The translations under genes were made by a program, and so were the position numbers. Below, piece after piece: positions 15,852 to 23,611 of a stretch of DNA of 26,174 nt. Position 1 is the stretch's first letter. Each line of letters starts with the position of its first letter. Under the pieces are notes generated by a model that did no database searches, was not told the DNA's origin, and saw nothing but the letters and a program-made list of their open reading frames with translations. Where the stretch lies: contig JBMYYE010000021.1 of the NCBI GenBank assembly GCA_049609065.1, positions 1-26,174 on the forward strand. The letters run 5' to 3'. Origin of the DNA: JBMYYE01 sp049609065 (GTDB lineage: Bacteria; Pseudomonadota; Alphaproteobacteria; Rhodobacterales; Rhodobacteraceae).

Positions 15852-17075
15852 TTACACGCGTGATTTGCGTTTTGCCAAGAGCTTCAGGCGAAGCGCATTC
15901 AACTGAATGAAACCTGCGGCATCCGTTTGATCGTATGCGCCTGCATCGTCTTCGAATGTCACGTGCTCTTCTGAGTACAGCGAATAATCTGACCAACGAC
16001 CCACAGTGCGCGCAGACCCTTTGTAGAGCTTCAAACGCACGGTGCCTGTGACGAATTCTTGGCTGGCGTCAATCGCAGCTTGGAGCATCTCACGCTCTGG
16101 TGAATACCAAAACCCGTTATAGATGAGCTCTGCATATTCTGGCATGAGCTTATCTTTGAGGTGCATCGCGCCGCGGTCCATTGTGATGCTTTCGATGCCG
16201 CGGTGGGCTTCAAGCATAATCGTGCCGCCAGGTGTTTCGTAAATCCCGCGAGATTTCATACCAACAAAGCGTCCCTCAACGAGGTCGAGACGGCCAATGC
16301 CGTGTTTACGGCCATATTCGTTCAACTCAGTAAGGATCGTTGCGGGGGACATATCCACACCATTGATCGAAACGGGATCACCTTTTTCAAAGCCAATTTC
16401 GATAAATTCTGGCGTATCTGGCGCATCCTCAGGGTGAACCGTACGTTGATAAACGTAATCAGGCGCGTCAACGGCTGGATCTTCGAGGACCTTACCTTCG
16501 GAAGACGTATGAAGAAGGTTCGCATCAACAGAAAATGGGGCTTCGCCGCGTTTGTCTTTGGCAATCGGGATTTGGTTCTTTTCTGCAAAATCGATCAACC
16601 GTGTGCGCGATGTTAAATCCCATTCACGCCAAGGTGCGATCACTTTGATATCTGGGTTCAATGCATAAGCAGCAAGTTCGAAACGGACTTGGTCATTGCC
16701 TTTGCCGGTTGCGCCGTGCGCAACGGCATCTGCGCCAGTTTCTTTCGCGATTTCAACAAGACGCTTGGAAATCAAAGGGCGCGCGATGGATGTCCCAAGA
16801 AGGTAGAGACCTTCGTAAACGGCATTTGCACGGAACATCGGGAATACGAAATCACGCACGAATTCTTCGCGTACGTCTTCGATATAAATATTTTCAGGCT
16901 TAATGCCGAGGATCTCTGCTTTTTTGCGCGCAGGATCGAGTTCCTCACCTTGGCCAAGATCGGCGGTGAAGGTCACAACTTCACATCCGTATTCTGTTTG
17001 GAGCCATTTCAAAATGATCGATGTATCAAGGCCGCCAGAATAGGCCAGAACCACTTTTTTTGGTGCGTCAGTCAT
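15852..17075 (-). CDS. argG: Argininosuccinate synthase
   Basis: A 407-residue cytosolic enzyme that joins citrulline and aspartate using ATP to make argininosuccinate in arginine synthesis. The N-terminal PP-loop ATP-binding motif is clear: V-L-A-Y-S-G-G-L-D-T-S. Other family stretches are A-H-G-A-T-G-K-G-N-D-Q-V-R-F, L-L-H-T-S-S-E-G and R-L-D-L-V-E-G-R-F-V-G-M-K-S-R-G. I start at 17075, where MTDAPKKVVLAYSGG follows an AGAGGGA ribosome binding site on the minus strand. The open frame extends to 17189, but those extra 38 residues are not family-like and would cross the intergenic hairpin. It diverges from ilvA and converges on trhP. Confidence 0.97.
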   Translation of the reverse strand: MTDAPKKVVLAYSGGLDTSIILKWLQTEYGCEVVTFTADLGQGEELDPARKKAEILGIKPENIYIEDVREEFVRDFVFPMFRANAVYEGLYLLGTSIARPLISKRLVEIAKETGADAVAHGATGKGNDQVRFELAAYALNPDIKVIAPWREWDLTSRTRLIDFAEKNQIPIAKDKRGEAPFSVDANLLHTSSEGKVLEDPAVDAPDYVYQRTVHPEDAPDTPEFIEIGFEKGDPVSINGVDMSPATILTELNEYGRKHGIGRLDLVEGRFVGMKSRGIYETPGGTIMLEAHRGIESITMDRGAMHLKDKLMPEYAELIYNGFWYSPEREMLQAAIDASQEFVTGTVRLKLYKGSARTVGRWSDYSLYSEEHVTFEDDAGAYDQTDAAGFIQLNALRLKLLAKRKSRV

Positions 17076-17101
17076 AGGAATCCCTCTTTTCGCATATTTG
17101 T

Positions 17102-17135
17102 CTTGCGGGTACCCCTTTTTAGGGTGGGGCGCAAG
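17102..17135. repeat. Inverted repeat in the argG-ilvA intergenic region
   Basis: CTTGCG (17102-17107) and CGCAAG (17130-17135) flank an inner ACCC (17111-17114) / GGGT (17122-17125) pair. On the minus strand this would fold in the argG leader, ending about 26 bases before its start codon. It may instead be an operator. Function is unknown. Confidence 0.5.
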
Positions 17136-17198
17136 CTTTGTGGTCGTTTTGACGTGATCGTGCCTTGCATTAGGGGGCAATTTGCGCATTCTGCGAGG

Positions 17199-18446
17199 AT
17201 GACTGAATTTACCACCAATGCCCGTATGGCCGAAAAAGAAATGCGTAGCCTCTTTGAGGTGACGCCTTTGCAGCGTAATGATCTTCTTTCAAAGCGATAT
17301 GATGCTGATATTTGGCTCAAGCGCGAAGACCTAAGCCCCGTTAGATCCTATAAAATTCGCGGGGCATTTAATGCGATGCGCAAAGTGATCGCAAAGGACC
17401 CCACGCAAAAAATGTTTGTCTGTGCAAGTGCTGGTAATCATGCGCAAGGGGTGGCGTTTGCCTGTCGTCATTTTGGGGTGCATGGGGTGATTTTTATGCC
17501 GGTGACCACGCCGCAGCAAAAGATTGAAAAGACCAAAGTTTTTGGTGGGGCCGCCGTCGATATTCGATTGGTGGGGGATTATTTTGATGAAAGCCTTCAT
17601 GCGGCCCAAGCATATTGCGATGATATTCAGGGGCACTTCTTACCGCCATTTGATGATGCGGATGTGATCGAAGGCCAGGCGACAATCGCGGTTGAAATGC
17701 TCCGCCAATTGGGGGGTGTGCCAGATCTTATCGTGCTCCCTGTGGGTGGCGGTGGCCTGTCCGCTGGGCTTGTGGCCTATATGCAAGATACAATGCCGCA
17801 GGTTGGCTTTAAATTTATTGAGCCAGAAGGCGGGACCAGTTTGAAAGCCTCTCTTGAGGATGGGGACCTTGTGACGCTGGATGCGGTTAGCAGCTTTGTC
17901 GACGGCGCTGCCGTTGCCCGCATTGGCGCACAAAACTATGAGATCCTAAAATCCGTGGATCCTACGGATGTTCTTTCTGTTAACGAAGATCGGATTTGCA
18001 CAACAATCATTGAAATGCTCAACCACGAAGGAGTGGTGTTGGAACCTGCAGGGGCGCTTTCTGTAGATGCGCTTAAGGATATGAAGGACGAGATAAAGGG
18101 CAAAACCGTGGTGTGTATTACCTCGGGTGGGAATTTTGATTTTGAACGCCTACCTGAAGTCAAAGAACGTGCGCAGCGGTATGGGGGCTTCAAAAAGTAT
18201 TTCATTTTACGGCTGCCACAGCGGCCAGGGGCATTGAAAGAGTTTCTCTCAATTTTGGGGCCTGAGGATGACATCGCACGTTTCGAGTACCTGAAAAAAT
18301 CGGCGCGCAATTTTGGCTCTGTTTTAATTGGGATCGAAACGGTTGACCCCAAAAACTTTAAACGGCTTCTACATGATCTGGACCAAGCGGGTTTTCAATT
18401 TCGGGACATCACAACCGATGAAAGTATCGCGGAGTTCATCCTTTAA
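17199..18446 (+). CDS. ilvA: Threonine ammonia-lyase (threonine dehydratase), single regulatory domain form
   Basis: A 415-residue PLP enzyme that converts threonine to 2-oxobutanoate, the first step of isoleucine synthesis. The PLP lysine is K52 in S-Y-K-I-R-G-A, and the phosphate-binding loop is V-G-G-G-G-L-S-A-G. After about residue 325 comes one ACT-like regulatory domain (KYFILRLPQRPGALKEFL to the end), unlike the two in E. coli IlvA, so it is the shorter type. I start at ATG 17199, which gives the family-like N-terminus. The open frame runs back to 16689, but those 170 residues lie over argG on the other strand and are not homologous. ATG 17226 is an alternative start; neither has a strong ribosome binding site. 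Its TAA overlaps the stop of the minus-strand HPt gene. Confidence 0.94.
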   Translation: MTEFTTNARMAEKEMRSLFEVTPLQRNDLLSKRYDADIWLKREDLSPVRSYKIRGAFNAMRKVIAKDPTQKMFVCASAGNHAQGVAFACRHFGVHGVIFMPVTTPQQKIEKTKVFGGAAVDIRLVGDYFDESLHAAQAYCDDIQGHFLPPFDDADVIEGQATIAVEMLRQLGGVPDLIVLPVGGGGLSAGLVAYMQDTMPQVGFKFIEPEGGTSLKASLEDGDLVTLDAVSSFVDGAAVARIGAQNYEILKSVDPTDVLSVNEDRICTTIIEMLNHEGVVLEPAGALSVDALKDMKDEIKGKTVVCITSGGNFDFERLPEVKERAQRYGGFKKYFILRLPQRPGALKEFLSILGPEDDIARFEYLKKSARNFGSVLIGIETVDPKNFKRLLHDLDQAGFQFRDITTDESIAEFIL

Positions 18447-18757
18447 GCCTTTGGAATATTTTCCAAAAATTCAACCTTAGAGGCTTGGTATTTTGTGGCG
18501 AGCAGTGCCAAATCTACCGGCGTTGCAGGAAGGTTTGCCTCAGCTGCTTGGCAAAATCGTCCAACATCCTCAAACCCGAGGTTAAGCATGCTGCCTTTCA
18601 AGAAATGTATTTTATCGCGCAAATCGCTGGGCGCTTCTATGTCTTGAATCTCTTCCATTGCGTCTTCGACCTCTTCTAAAAAGAGGGTAACGATTTCTTG
18701 GAAATCTTCGGCGTCGATTTCATTTACCAGTTCAGTAACGCGGTCCCAGTTTATCAT
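18443..18757 (-). CDS. Histidine phosphotransfer (HPt) domain protein
   Basis: A 104-residue, single-domain HPt protein that would relay phosphate between a histidine kinase and a response-regulator aspartate. The motif I-H-F-L-K-G-S-M-L-N-L-G-F contains the phospho-acceptor H51 in the standard H-x-L-K-G-S context, within a mostly helical acidic protein with no other domain. It is transcribed divergently from a receiver-PP2C gene 137 bases away, which is its most likely partner. No matching sensor kinase is adjacent. RegB is a classical kinase that phosphorylates RegA directly and needs no HPt. The stop codon overlaps the ilvA stop by four bases. Confidence 0.85.
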   Translation of the reverse strand: MINWDRVTELVNEIDAEDFQEIVTLFLEEVEDAMEEIQDIEAPSDLRDKIHFLKGSMLNLGFEDVGRFCQAAEANLPATPVDLALLATKYQASKVEFLENIPKA

Positions 18758-18894
18758 CTATGCTCTCTGCTTTTCGGGAAGCATACGAGATCATGTCTTA
18801 AAGAAGAGTAATTAAAAGATGATAATTCTACATTTTACATGTTGTTAAATTTGAGGGCCTATACCGAACTTTGATTGAGTTATTGAGGTAATCT

Positions 18895-20163
18895 ATGGTC
18901 GTTCATGCGGCAAATTTTGACGCAGGTATCGCACTTACTTCGGCTGAGGTGCCTAGCCTTAGCCGCATTCTTGTTGTGGATGACAGCCGCGTGCAGCGCA
19001 AAATTTTATTTGCCTCGTTGCGGCGGTGGGGGTTTGAAGTTCTAGAAGCCTCCAGCGGGGAAGAGGCGCTCGAGATTTGCAAAACAACGCATGTTGATGT
19101 GATTTTATCAGATTGGGTGATGCCAGGCATGAATGGGCTGGAATTTTGCCAAGCCTTTCGAAAACTTGAACAAGAAACCTATGGGTATTTTATTCTTCTG
19201 ACATCCAAGAGTGAGAAAAATGAAATCGCGAGCGGCCTTGATTGCGGTGCCGATGACTTTTTAACGAAGCCAGTGAGCTCGGATGAATTGCGTGCGCGAA
19301 TCACAGCGGGCGAGCGGATCTTGCAAATGGAACGCGCGTTGGTGGAAAAGAACCGGTTGGTGCGTGAAACCTTATCAGAGATGCAGGCGCTCTATGATAC
19401 GATTGATCGTGATCTGATTGAGGCACGCAAGCTTCAACAATCTTTGGTTAAGAAACGCTTTTTCGAATTTGGCGCGGCTCAGGTCTCCCTTTTGCTAGAG
19501 CCTAGCGGTCATGTAGGCGGGGATTTGGTGGGGTGTTTTCGTGTGAACGACCACAGCATCGGCGTCTACGGTATTGATGTGTCCGGTCATGGGATTACAT
19601 CTGCGTTGATGACGGCACGGCTTGCAGGCCTGTTTTCTGGTGAAACGCCTGAACAAAACGTTGCTCTTGAAGCATGCGCAGATGGACATTACCGCGCCAA
19701 GTCTCCAGCCGTAGTTGCCCAGATCCTCAACCAGATGGTTCTCGATGAAATGGATACGGAATACTATTTCACGATGGTTTTGGGTTTTCTGGACCTGCGA
19801 ACAGGGGAATTTAATATGGTGCAGGCGGGGCATCCGCATCCGATTTTACAGCCCAAAGAAGGGGCACCCTATGAAATCGGCGAAGGTGGGCTCCCGATTG
19901 GTCTCTTTGATAGTGCAACATATACGGATGTGGCGGTCACACTTGGAAGAGGCGATCGGCTTTTCATTGCATCGGATGGGGTAACGGAATGCATGGATAA
20001 AAATGATGTGCTGTATGATGTTGATAATACGATCAAATTTTTGACAGAACATTGTAATATTGATGCGATGTCAGTCCTCGAGCGCCTTATGGATGCGCTG
20101 AGCACATTTTCATCTACTACGGAATTTGCAGACGATGTTTCGGCGGCTTTGCTTCAATATTAG
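18895..20163 (+). CDS. Response regulator with PP2C (SpoIIE/RsbU-type) phosphatase output
   Basis: A 422-residue two-domain protein. Residues about 22-140 are a receiver domain with acidic pair D29/D30, phospho-acceptor D73 (L-S-D-W-V-M-P-G-M-N-G) and K125 in L-T-K-P. A helical, probably coiled-coil, linker covers about 141-188. Residues about 190-422 are a PP2C-type serine/threonine phosphatase: metal-binding D210 (G-G-D-L-V-G) and D228 (G-I-D-V-S-G-H-G), A-G-H-P-H-P (311-316), D361 (S-D-G-V-T-E) and A-D-D near 412-414. Phosphatases of this class usually dephosphorylate STAS anti-sigma antagonists; none is in the window. GAGG at 18885-18888 serves ATG 18895. The stop overlaps the regA stop by four bases. 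Confidence 0.9.
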   Translation: MVVHAANFDAGIALTSAEVPSLSRILVVDDSRVQRKILFASLRRWGFEVLEASSGEEALEICKTTHVDVILSDWVMPGMNGLEFCQAFRKLEQETYGYFILLTSKSEKNEIASGLDCGADDFLTKPVSSDELRARITAGERILQMERALVEKNRLVRETLSEMQALYDTIDRDLIEARKLQQSLVKKRFFEFGAAQVSLLLEPSGHVGGDLVGCFRVNDHSIGVYGIDVSGHGITSALMTARLAGLFSGETPEQNVALEACADGHYRAKSPAVVAQILNQMVLDEMDTEYYFTMVLGFLDLRTGEFNMVQAGHPHPILQPKEGAPYEIGEGGLPIGLFDSATYTDVAVTLGRGDRLFIASDGVTECMDKNDVLYDVDNTIKFLTEHCNIDAMSVLERLMDALSTFSSTTEFADDVSAALLQY

Positions 20164-20714
20164 CGGGGGCTGCGTTTTGCTAAGATGCGCTGCAATGTCC
20201 GGCGATGCATGTTGAGCCGGCGCGCTGTTTCGCTCACGTTGCGATCGCAAAGCTCATAGACACGCTGAATATGTTCCCATTTAACGCGGTCTGCTGACAT
20301 TGGATTTTCAGGCGGTGGCGGTAGATCACCTTCACGGGTGAGCAATGCATTGGTGATGTCATTGGCATCGGCGGGCTTTGATAGATAGTCCGTTGCCCCA
20401 ATTTTCACGGCAGCGACAGCTGTGGCAATTGCCCCATAGCCCGTAAGGACCACGATCCGCGCATCAGGGCGTTTTTCACGCAACACTTCTACAACATCGA
20501 GCCCATTTCCATCGCCAAGGCGTAGGTCAACCACTGCATATGCAGGGGGGCGGGCCGTTGCGATTGCTTTACCGCCAGCAACGGAATCGACAGCTTCTGG
20601 TGCAAAACCGCGTTTTTCCATGGCCTTGGCCAAGCGGCGCAAAAACGGTTCGTCATCATCAACAATGAGAAGCGAATTGTCGGGTCCAATATTTTTGGCG
20701 TCAGCTGATGTCAT
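20160..20714 (-). CDS. regA: Photosynthesis/redox response regulator RegA (PrrA/ActR)
   Basis: A 184-residue DNA-binding response regulator, the partner of the RegB kinase. In Rhodobacterales it controls respiration, photosynthesis, carbon and nitrogen fixation genes in response to redox state. The receiver domain has D19-D21 and phospho-acceptor D63 (V-V-D-L-R-L-G-D-G). A proline-rich linker (DLPPPPENP) leads to a Fis-like helix-turn-helix ending in RRLNMHRRTLQRILAKRSPR, the nearly invariant RegA tail. It lies 50 bases after senC on the same strand and convergently overlaps the receiver-PP2C gene by four bases. An AAGGGAA site precedes its ATG. A possible own promoter lies at 20740-20768. 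Confidence 0.97.
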   Translation of the reverse strand: MTSADAKNIGPDNSLLIVDDDEPFLRRLAKAMEKRGFAPEAVDSVAGGKAIATARPPAYAVVDLRLGDGNGLDVVEVLREKRPDARIVVLTGYGAIATAVAAVKIGATDYLSKPADANDITNALLTREGDLPPPPENPMSADRVKWEHIQRVYELCDRNVSETARRLNMHRRTLQRILAKRSPR

Positions 20715-20739
20715 GTGTGTGTTCCCTTAAACATATTCA

Positions 20740-20768
20740 CTTTTACGCGGTTGATGCGTCAGGGTCAA
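20740..20768 (-). promoter_or_regulatory. Possible separate regA promoter
   Basis: On the minus strand TTGACC (20768-20763) and TAAAAG (20745-20740) are exactly 17 bases apart; matches to consensus are five and four of six. It overlaps the senC stop codon and would start transcription about 20 bases before the regA ATG. Confidence 0.35.
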
Positions 20769-21397
20769 TTTTCATTCGCAATATCAACAAAACAGCTCAC
20801 CCGGTCGGCCATTTGTTGTGGGCTGTCGTCTCGTTTGAAGAAATCCAAAAACCCGTATTTGGGATGCATAAGATAGGTGAACGTAGAGTGATCCATGAGA
20901 TAATATTCAGGATTATCTTCATTCTCATTCCGCTTGTAATAGGTGCGATATGCTTTGGAGGCCGCTTGGGTTTGTTCGGGCGTCCCCGTCAGGCCGAGCA
21001 TGCGTGGATGCATAATGTCTGTGAATTCTTTCATATGTGCGGGGGTGTCACGTGCAGGGTCTATTGAAATGAAAACAGGTTTTACGATTTTGCCTGCCTC
21101 TTCGAGGATGCTAACGGCTTCTGCGTTACGCGCGTTATCAAGCGGGCAGACATCGGGGCAAAACGTGTAGCCAAAATATACAAGAGTGGTATCCGTGATG
21201 ACATCTTTGTCCGTAACCGTGTTGCCGTCTTCATCGATGAGCTCAAACGGCCCGCCAATTGCGGCGGATCCACCGGCGACACTCGATGCGCGGCATTCTG
21301 CGAAAATATCATTCCCAGTGCTTCGGGTGAAAAACCAGCTGGCCCCTAGGAGAACAACGATAGCGATGATAGAAAAAATAATTGCGATCCGAGGCAT
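20765..21397 (-). CDS. senC: SCO1/SenC/PrrC family copper-binding protein
   Basis: A 210-residue membrane-anchored periplasmic protein with a thioredoxin fold, used in copper delivery to cytochrome oxidase and in redox signalling with RegB. One N-terminal anchor helix (about residues 3-22) is followed by the copper-site motif T-F-C80-P-D-V-C84-P and by H170 in L-M-D-H-S-T-F, which together make the usual Cys-Cys-His copper ligand set. It sits between regA and the divergent regB, the classical arrangement. Start ATG 21397 precedes a hydrophobic anchor; AAGGA lies about 8-12 bases upstream. Confidence 0.95.
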   Translation of the reverse strand: MPRIAIIFSIIAIVVLLGASWFFTRSTGNDIFAECRASSVAGGSAAIGGPFELIDEDGNTVTDKDVITDTTLVYFGYTFCPDVCPLDNARNAEAVSILEEAGKIVKPVFISIDPARDTPAHMKEFTDIMHPRMLGLTGTPEQTQAASKAYRTYYKRNENEDNPEYYLMDHSTFTYLMHPKYGFLDFFKRDDSPQQMADRVSCFVDIANEN

Positions 21398-21462
21398 GAG
21401 AGAATCCTTGAGCTTTAAGTCAATTTGCGCACATTATTACATCAATAACAGGGAGTTGCAAT

Positions 21463-22851
21463 TTGGATAGAGCAACCACATTGTTCACGATACATGAGCG
21501 GTCCGACTGGATTACGCTGCGAACATTCACGCAATTGCGTTGGTTCGCGGTTCTGGGCCAAGTGACGGCCATTTTTGTATCGATTTCACTCTTTAATATG
21601 CAGCTTCACCTCGGTTTGAGCCTTGTTTTGGTTGGAACTTTGGTGATTGCCAACCTTATTTCGACCTATGTATTTCCGCGCAACACACATTTGAGCGAAA
21701 TGATGGCTGTGGCGATTTTGCTTTTTGATATGCTGCAGTTAAGCGCGCTTATTTATCTGACGGGTGGGCTTCATAACCCATTTTCGCTTCTTATCGTTGC
21801 GCCTGTGACAATTGCCGCTACGTTTTTGGATTGGCGCTATACGATGCTGCTTGGGGCTGTGGCAGTCACGTTGACGACCATTTTGATGTTTTATTTTGAG
21901 CCCATACGCACGGATCAGGGCTTTGTCTTACGGTTGCCGATTGTTTTTGTTTTTGGCTTCTGGGTTGCGATTGTTATCGGCACAGTGTTTCAGGCAATTT
22001 ACGCGCGCTGGGTGACATTGGAGGTTCACAAAATGTCTGAGGCCTTGCTCGCGACGCAGACCGTTTTACTTCGGGAGCAAAAGCTTACAGATCTTGGCGG
22101 GGTTGTGGCTGCGGCGGCACATGAGCTTGGCACGCCCCTTGCGACCATTAAATTGGTGAGCTCGGAGTTGATCGAGGAATTCGAAGAAGGAAGCGATTTG
22201 CGCACCGACGCGCAACTTATTTTGGACCAGGCAGAGCGGTGCCGTCAGATTTTGCGCTCCATGGGACGGGCGGGCAAAGATGATATGTTGATCCACCGTG
22301 CCCCGCTTTCAACGGTTCTTGAAGAGGCGGTTGAACCCCACAAAGATCGCGGAATAAAAGTGATCGAAGACATCCGACCAAGACGGGGTGCAAACCCCAA
22401 ACAACCGATTATCCTTCGAAGTCCTGAGTTAATTCACGGCATTCGAAACCTTGTGCAAAATGCGGTGGATTTTGCTGAGGACTGTGTTTGGGTTGAAGCC
22501 CGCTGGAATGCAGATCACGTTTGGATACGGGTCATTGACGATGGTAAAGGCTTCCCGAGCCATTTCTTGCACCGGCTGGGGGATCCGTTTTTACGGAAAA
22601 GAAAGACGCCATCTGTGCAAAAGCGGCCGGGATATGAAGGTATGGGGCTTGGTCTTTTTATTGCGAAAACGCTTCTGGAACGCACTGGTGCGGCCATCAC
22701 GTTTTCCAATGGCTATGATCCGTTTTTGAGCGTCACAGAGCGTCCTGAAAAATGCGGTGCAATTGTTGATTTGCGTTGGGCGCGTGATGTGCTTTCAAAT
22801 GGGGTGGATGATCAAGCGGCCTATACGGGCGAAAATAAACCCTTCGTATAG
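21463..22851 (+). CDS. regB: Redox sensor histidine kinase RegB (PrrB/ActS)
   Basis: A 462-residue inner-membrane kinase that senses quinone and thiol redox state and phosphorylates RegA. Six membrane helices span about 25-185. The quinone-site motif G-G-L-H-N-P-F (101-107) lies in the expected extramembrane loop. The H-box A-A-H-E-L-G-T-P-L-A-T has H220. C260 in A-E-R-C-R-Q-I-L-R-S-M-G-R matches the redox-active cysteine of R. capsulatus RegB. The ATPase domain shows N-L-V-Q-N-A-V, D-D-G-K-G-F and G-M-G-L-G-L-F. I use TTG 21463 because GGGAG lies at 21451-21455 and no in-frame ATG or GTG occurs in the conserved N-terminus before residue 46. It diverges from senC over 65 bases. Confidence 0.96.
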   Translation: MDRATTLFTIHERSDWITLRTFTQLRWFAVLGQVTAIFVSISLFNMQLHLGLSLVLVGTLVIANLISTYVFPRNTHLSEMMAVAILLFDMLQLSALIYLTGGLHNPFSLLIVAPVTIAATFLDWRYTMLLGAVAVTLTTILMFYFEPIRTDQGFVLRLPIVFVFGFWVAIVIGTVFQAIYARWVTLEVHKMSEALLATQTVLLREQKLTDLGGVVAAAAHELGTPLATIKLVSSELIEEFEEGSDLRTDAQLILDQAERCRQILRSMGRAGKDDMLIHRAPLSTVLEEAVEPHKDRGIKVIEDIRPRRGANPKQPIILRSPELIHGIRNLVQNAVDFAEDCVWVEARWNADHVWIRVIDDGKGFPSHFLHRLGDPFLRKRKTPSVQKRPGYEGMGLGLFIAKTLLERTGAAITFSNGYDPFLSVTERPEKCGAIVDLRWARDVLSNGVDDQAAYTGENKPFV

Positions 22852-22918
22852 AACATGTTAACAGACCGTTAATGTTCGAACAGTACGGTTCTTATGAGTA
22901 TTGATTTAGGTGGAACGC

Positions 22919-23611
22919 GTGTTTGAGCTTATTCATCCCATTCTAGCAATCAGCGCCGCGATTGTTTTATCGGGTGCTTTTTATGCCTTAAGAAAGGGGG
23001 CAGGCTCTCTTTTTTGGGCGCCTGTTTCGAAGTTACGGCAAATGCGTGCAACGGGGCTGGGGCAAAAAGACATTCAAGCCGAATTCTATGTTAACGGGAC
23101 TGTTGTGTCACGTATGTCCCCTGCGGCAAAGATTATGATGCAAGAGACGCTCCAACAGCATGAAGACATGTGTTGGGCTGATGTGCATAATGTGCTCAGT
23201 CAGGATTTTAAAACGCTCCCTTCTGATATTTCTGAGATCATAACGAGAATGCCGTTCGTGCTTCAGAAAGATACCAGTACGGGGTATGTTCAGCTCGAAT
23301 GCAAAATGGCAGGAAAAACATTTATCTGTATCGTGTCGCACATGGCGGCGTCCGAACAGGCACTACCTGTGGCCAGACATTCAAAAAAAATTCCAGCCCA
23401 TAGATTAGATAGCATGTTGGAAAATGCCCCCATTTTGATGTGGGGAACCAATAAAAAAGGGGCGGTAATCTGGAGAAATAAAGCGTATTTAAACTTGCTG
23501 ATAGAATTGGGCGAGGAGGGGCGCGAAGATGATATTTTCTTGGACTGCCAGATTTTGAACAGCACGCAGAAATACGCGATCGGTTTGAAGCGCTGGATAA
23601 AACACATTTGA
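22919..23611 (+). CDS. PAS-domain protein, N-terminal fragment
   Basis: As it stands this frame encodes about 230 residues. It begins M-F-E-L-I-H-P-I-L-A-I-S-A-A-I-V-L with one membrane helix in the first 25 residues. Near residues 165-200 there is a PAS-like segment (MLENAPILMWGTNKKGAVIW). I prefer GTG 22919, 5 bases after AGGTGG (22908-22913), over GTG 22910, which lies within that site. The last 25 or so residues, after DDIF, are probably out of frame. The function is unknown; a sensory or scaffolding role is suggested only by the PAS similarity. Confidence 0.55.
   Translation: MFELIHPILAISAAIVLSGAFYALRKGAGSLFWAPVSKLRQMRATGLGQKDIQAEFYVNGTVVSRMSPAAKIMMQETLQQHEDMCWADVHNVLSQDFKTLPSDISEIITRMPFVLQKDTSTGYVQLECKMAGKTFICIVSHMAASEQALPVARHSKKIPAHRLDSMLENAPILMWGTNKKGAVIWRNKAYLNLLIELGEEGREDDIFLDCQILNSTQKYAIGLKRWIKHI

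Noticed and set aside
16689..17198. A 170-codon in-frame extension upstream of ilvA
   Set aside because: It runs antisense through argG, is not like any threonine dehydratase N-terminus, and arises from coding bias of the opposite strand.
21408..21423. TTGA-N8-TCAA between senC and regB, resembling an FNR box
   Set aside because: FNR/FnrL sites have six bases between TTGA and TCAA; eight breaks the dimer spacing, and the inner T/A bases are missing.
23530..23545. Programmed -1 ribosomal frameshifting in the PAS gene
   Set aside because: The zero-frame codons ATT TTC TTG do not make a canonical slippery heptamer, and I see no obvious stimulatory hairpin; a lost base is simpler.
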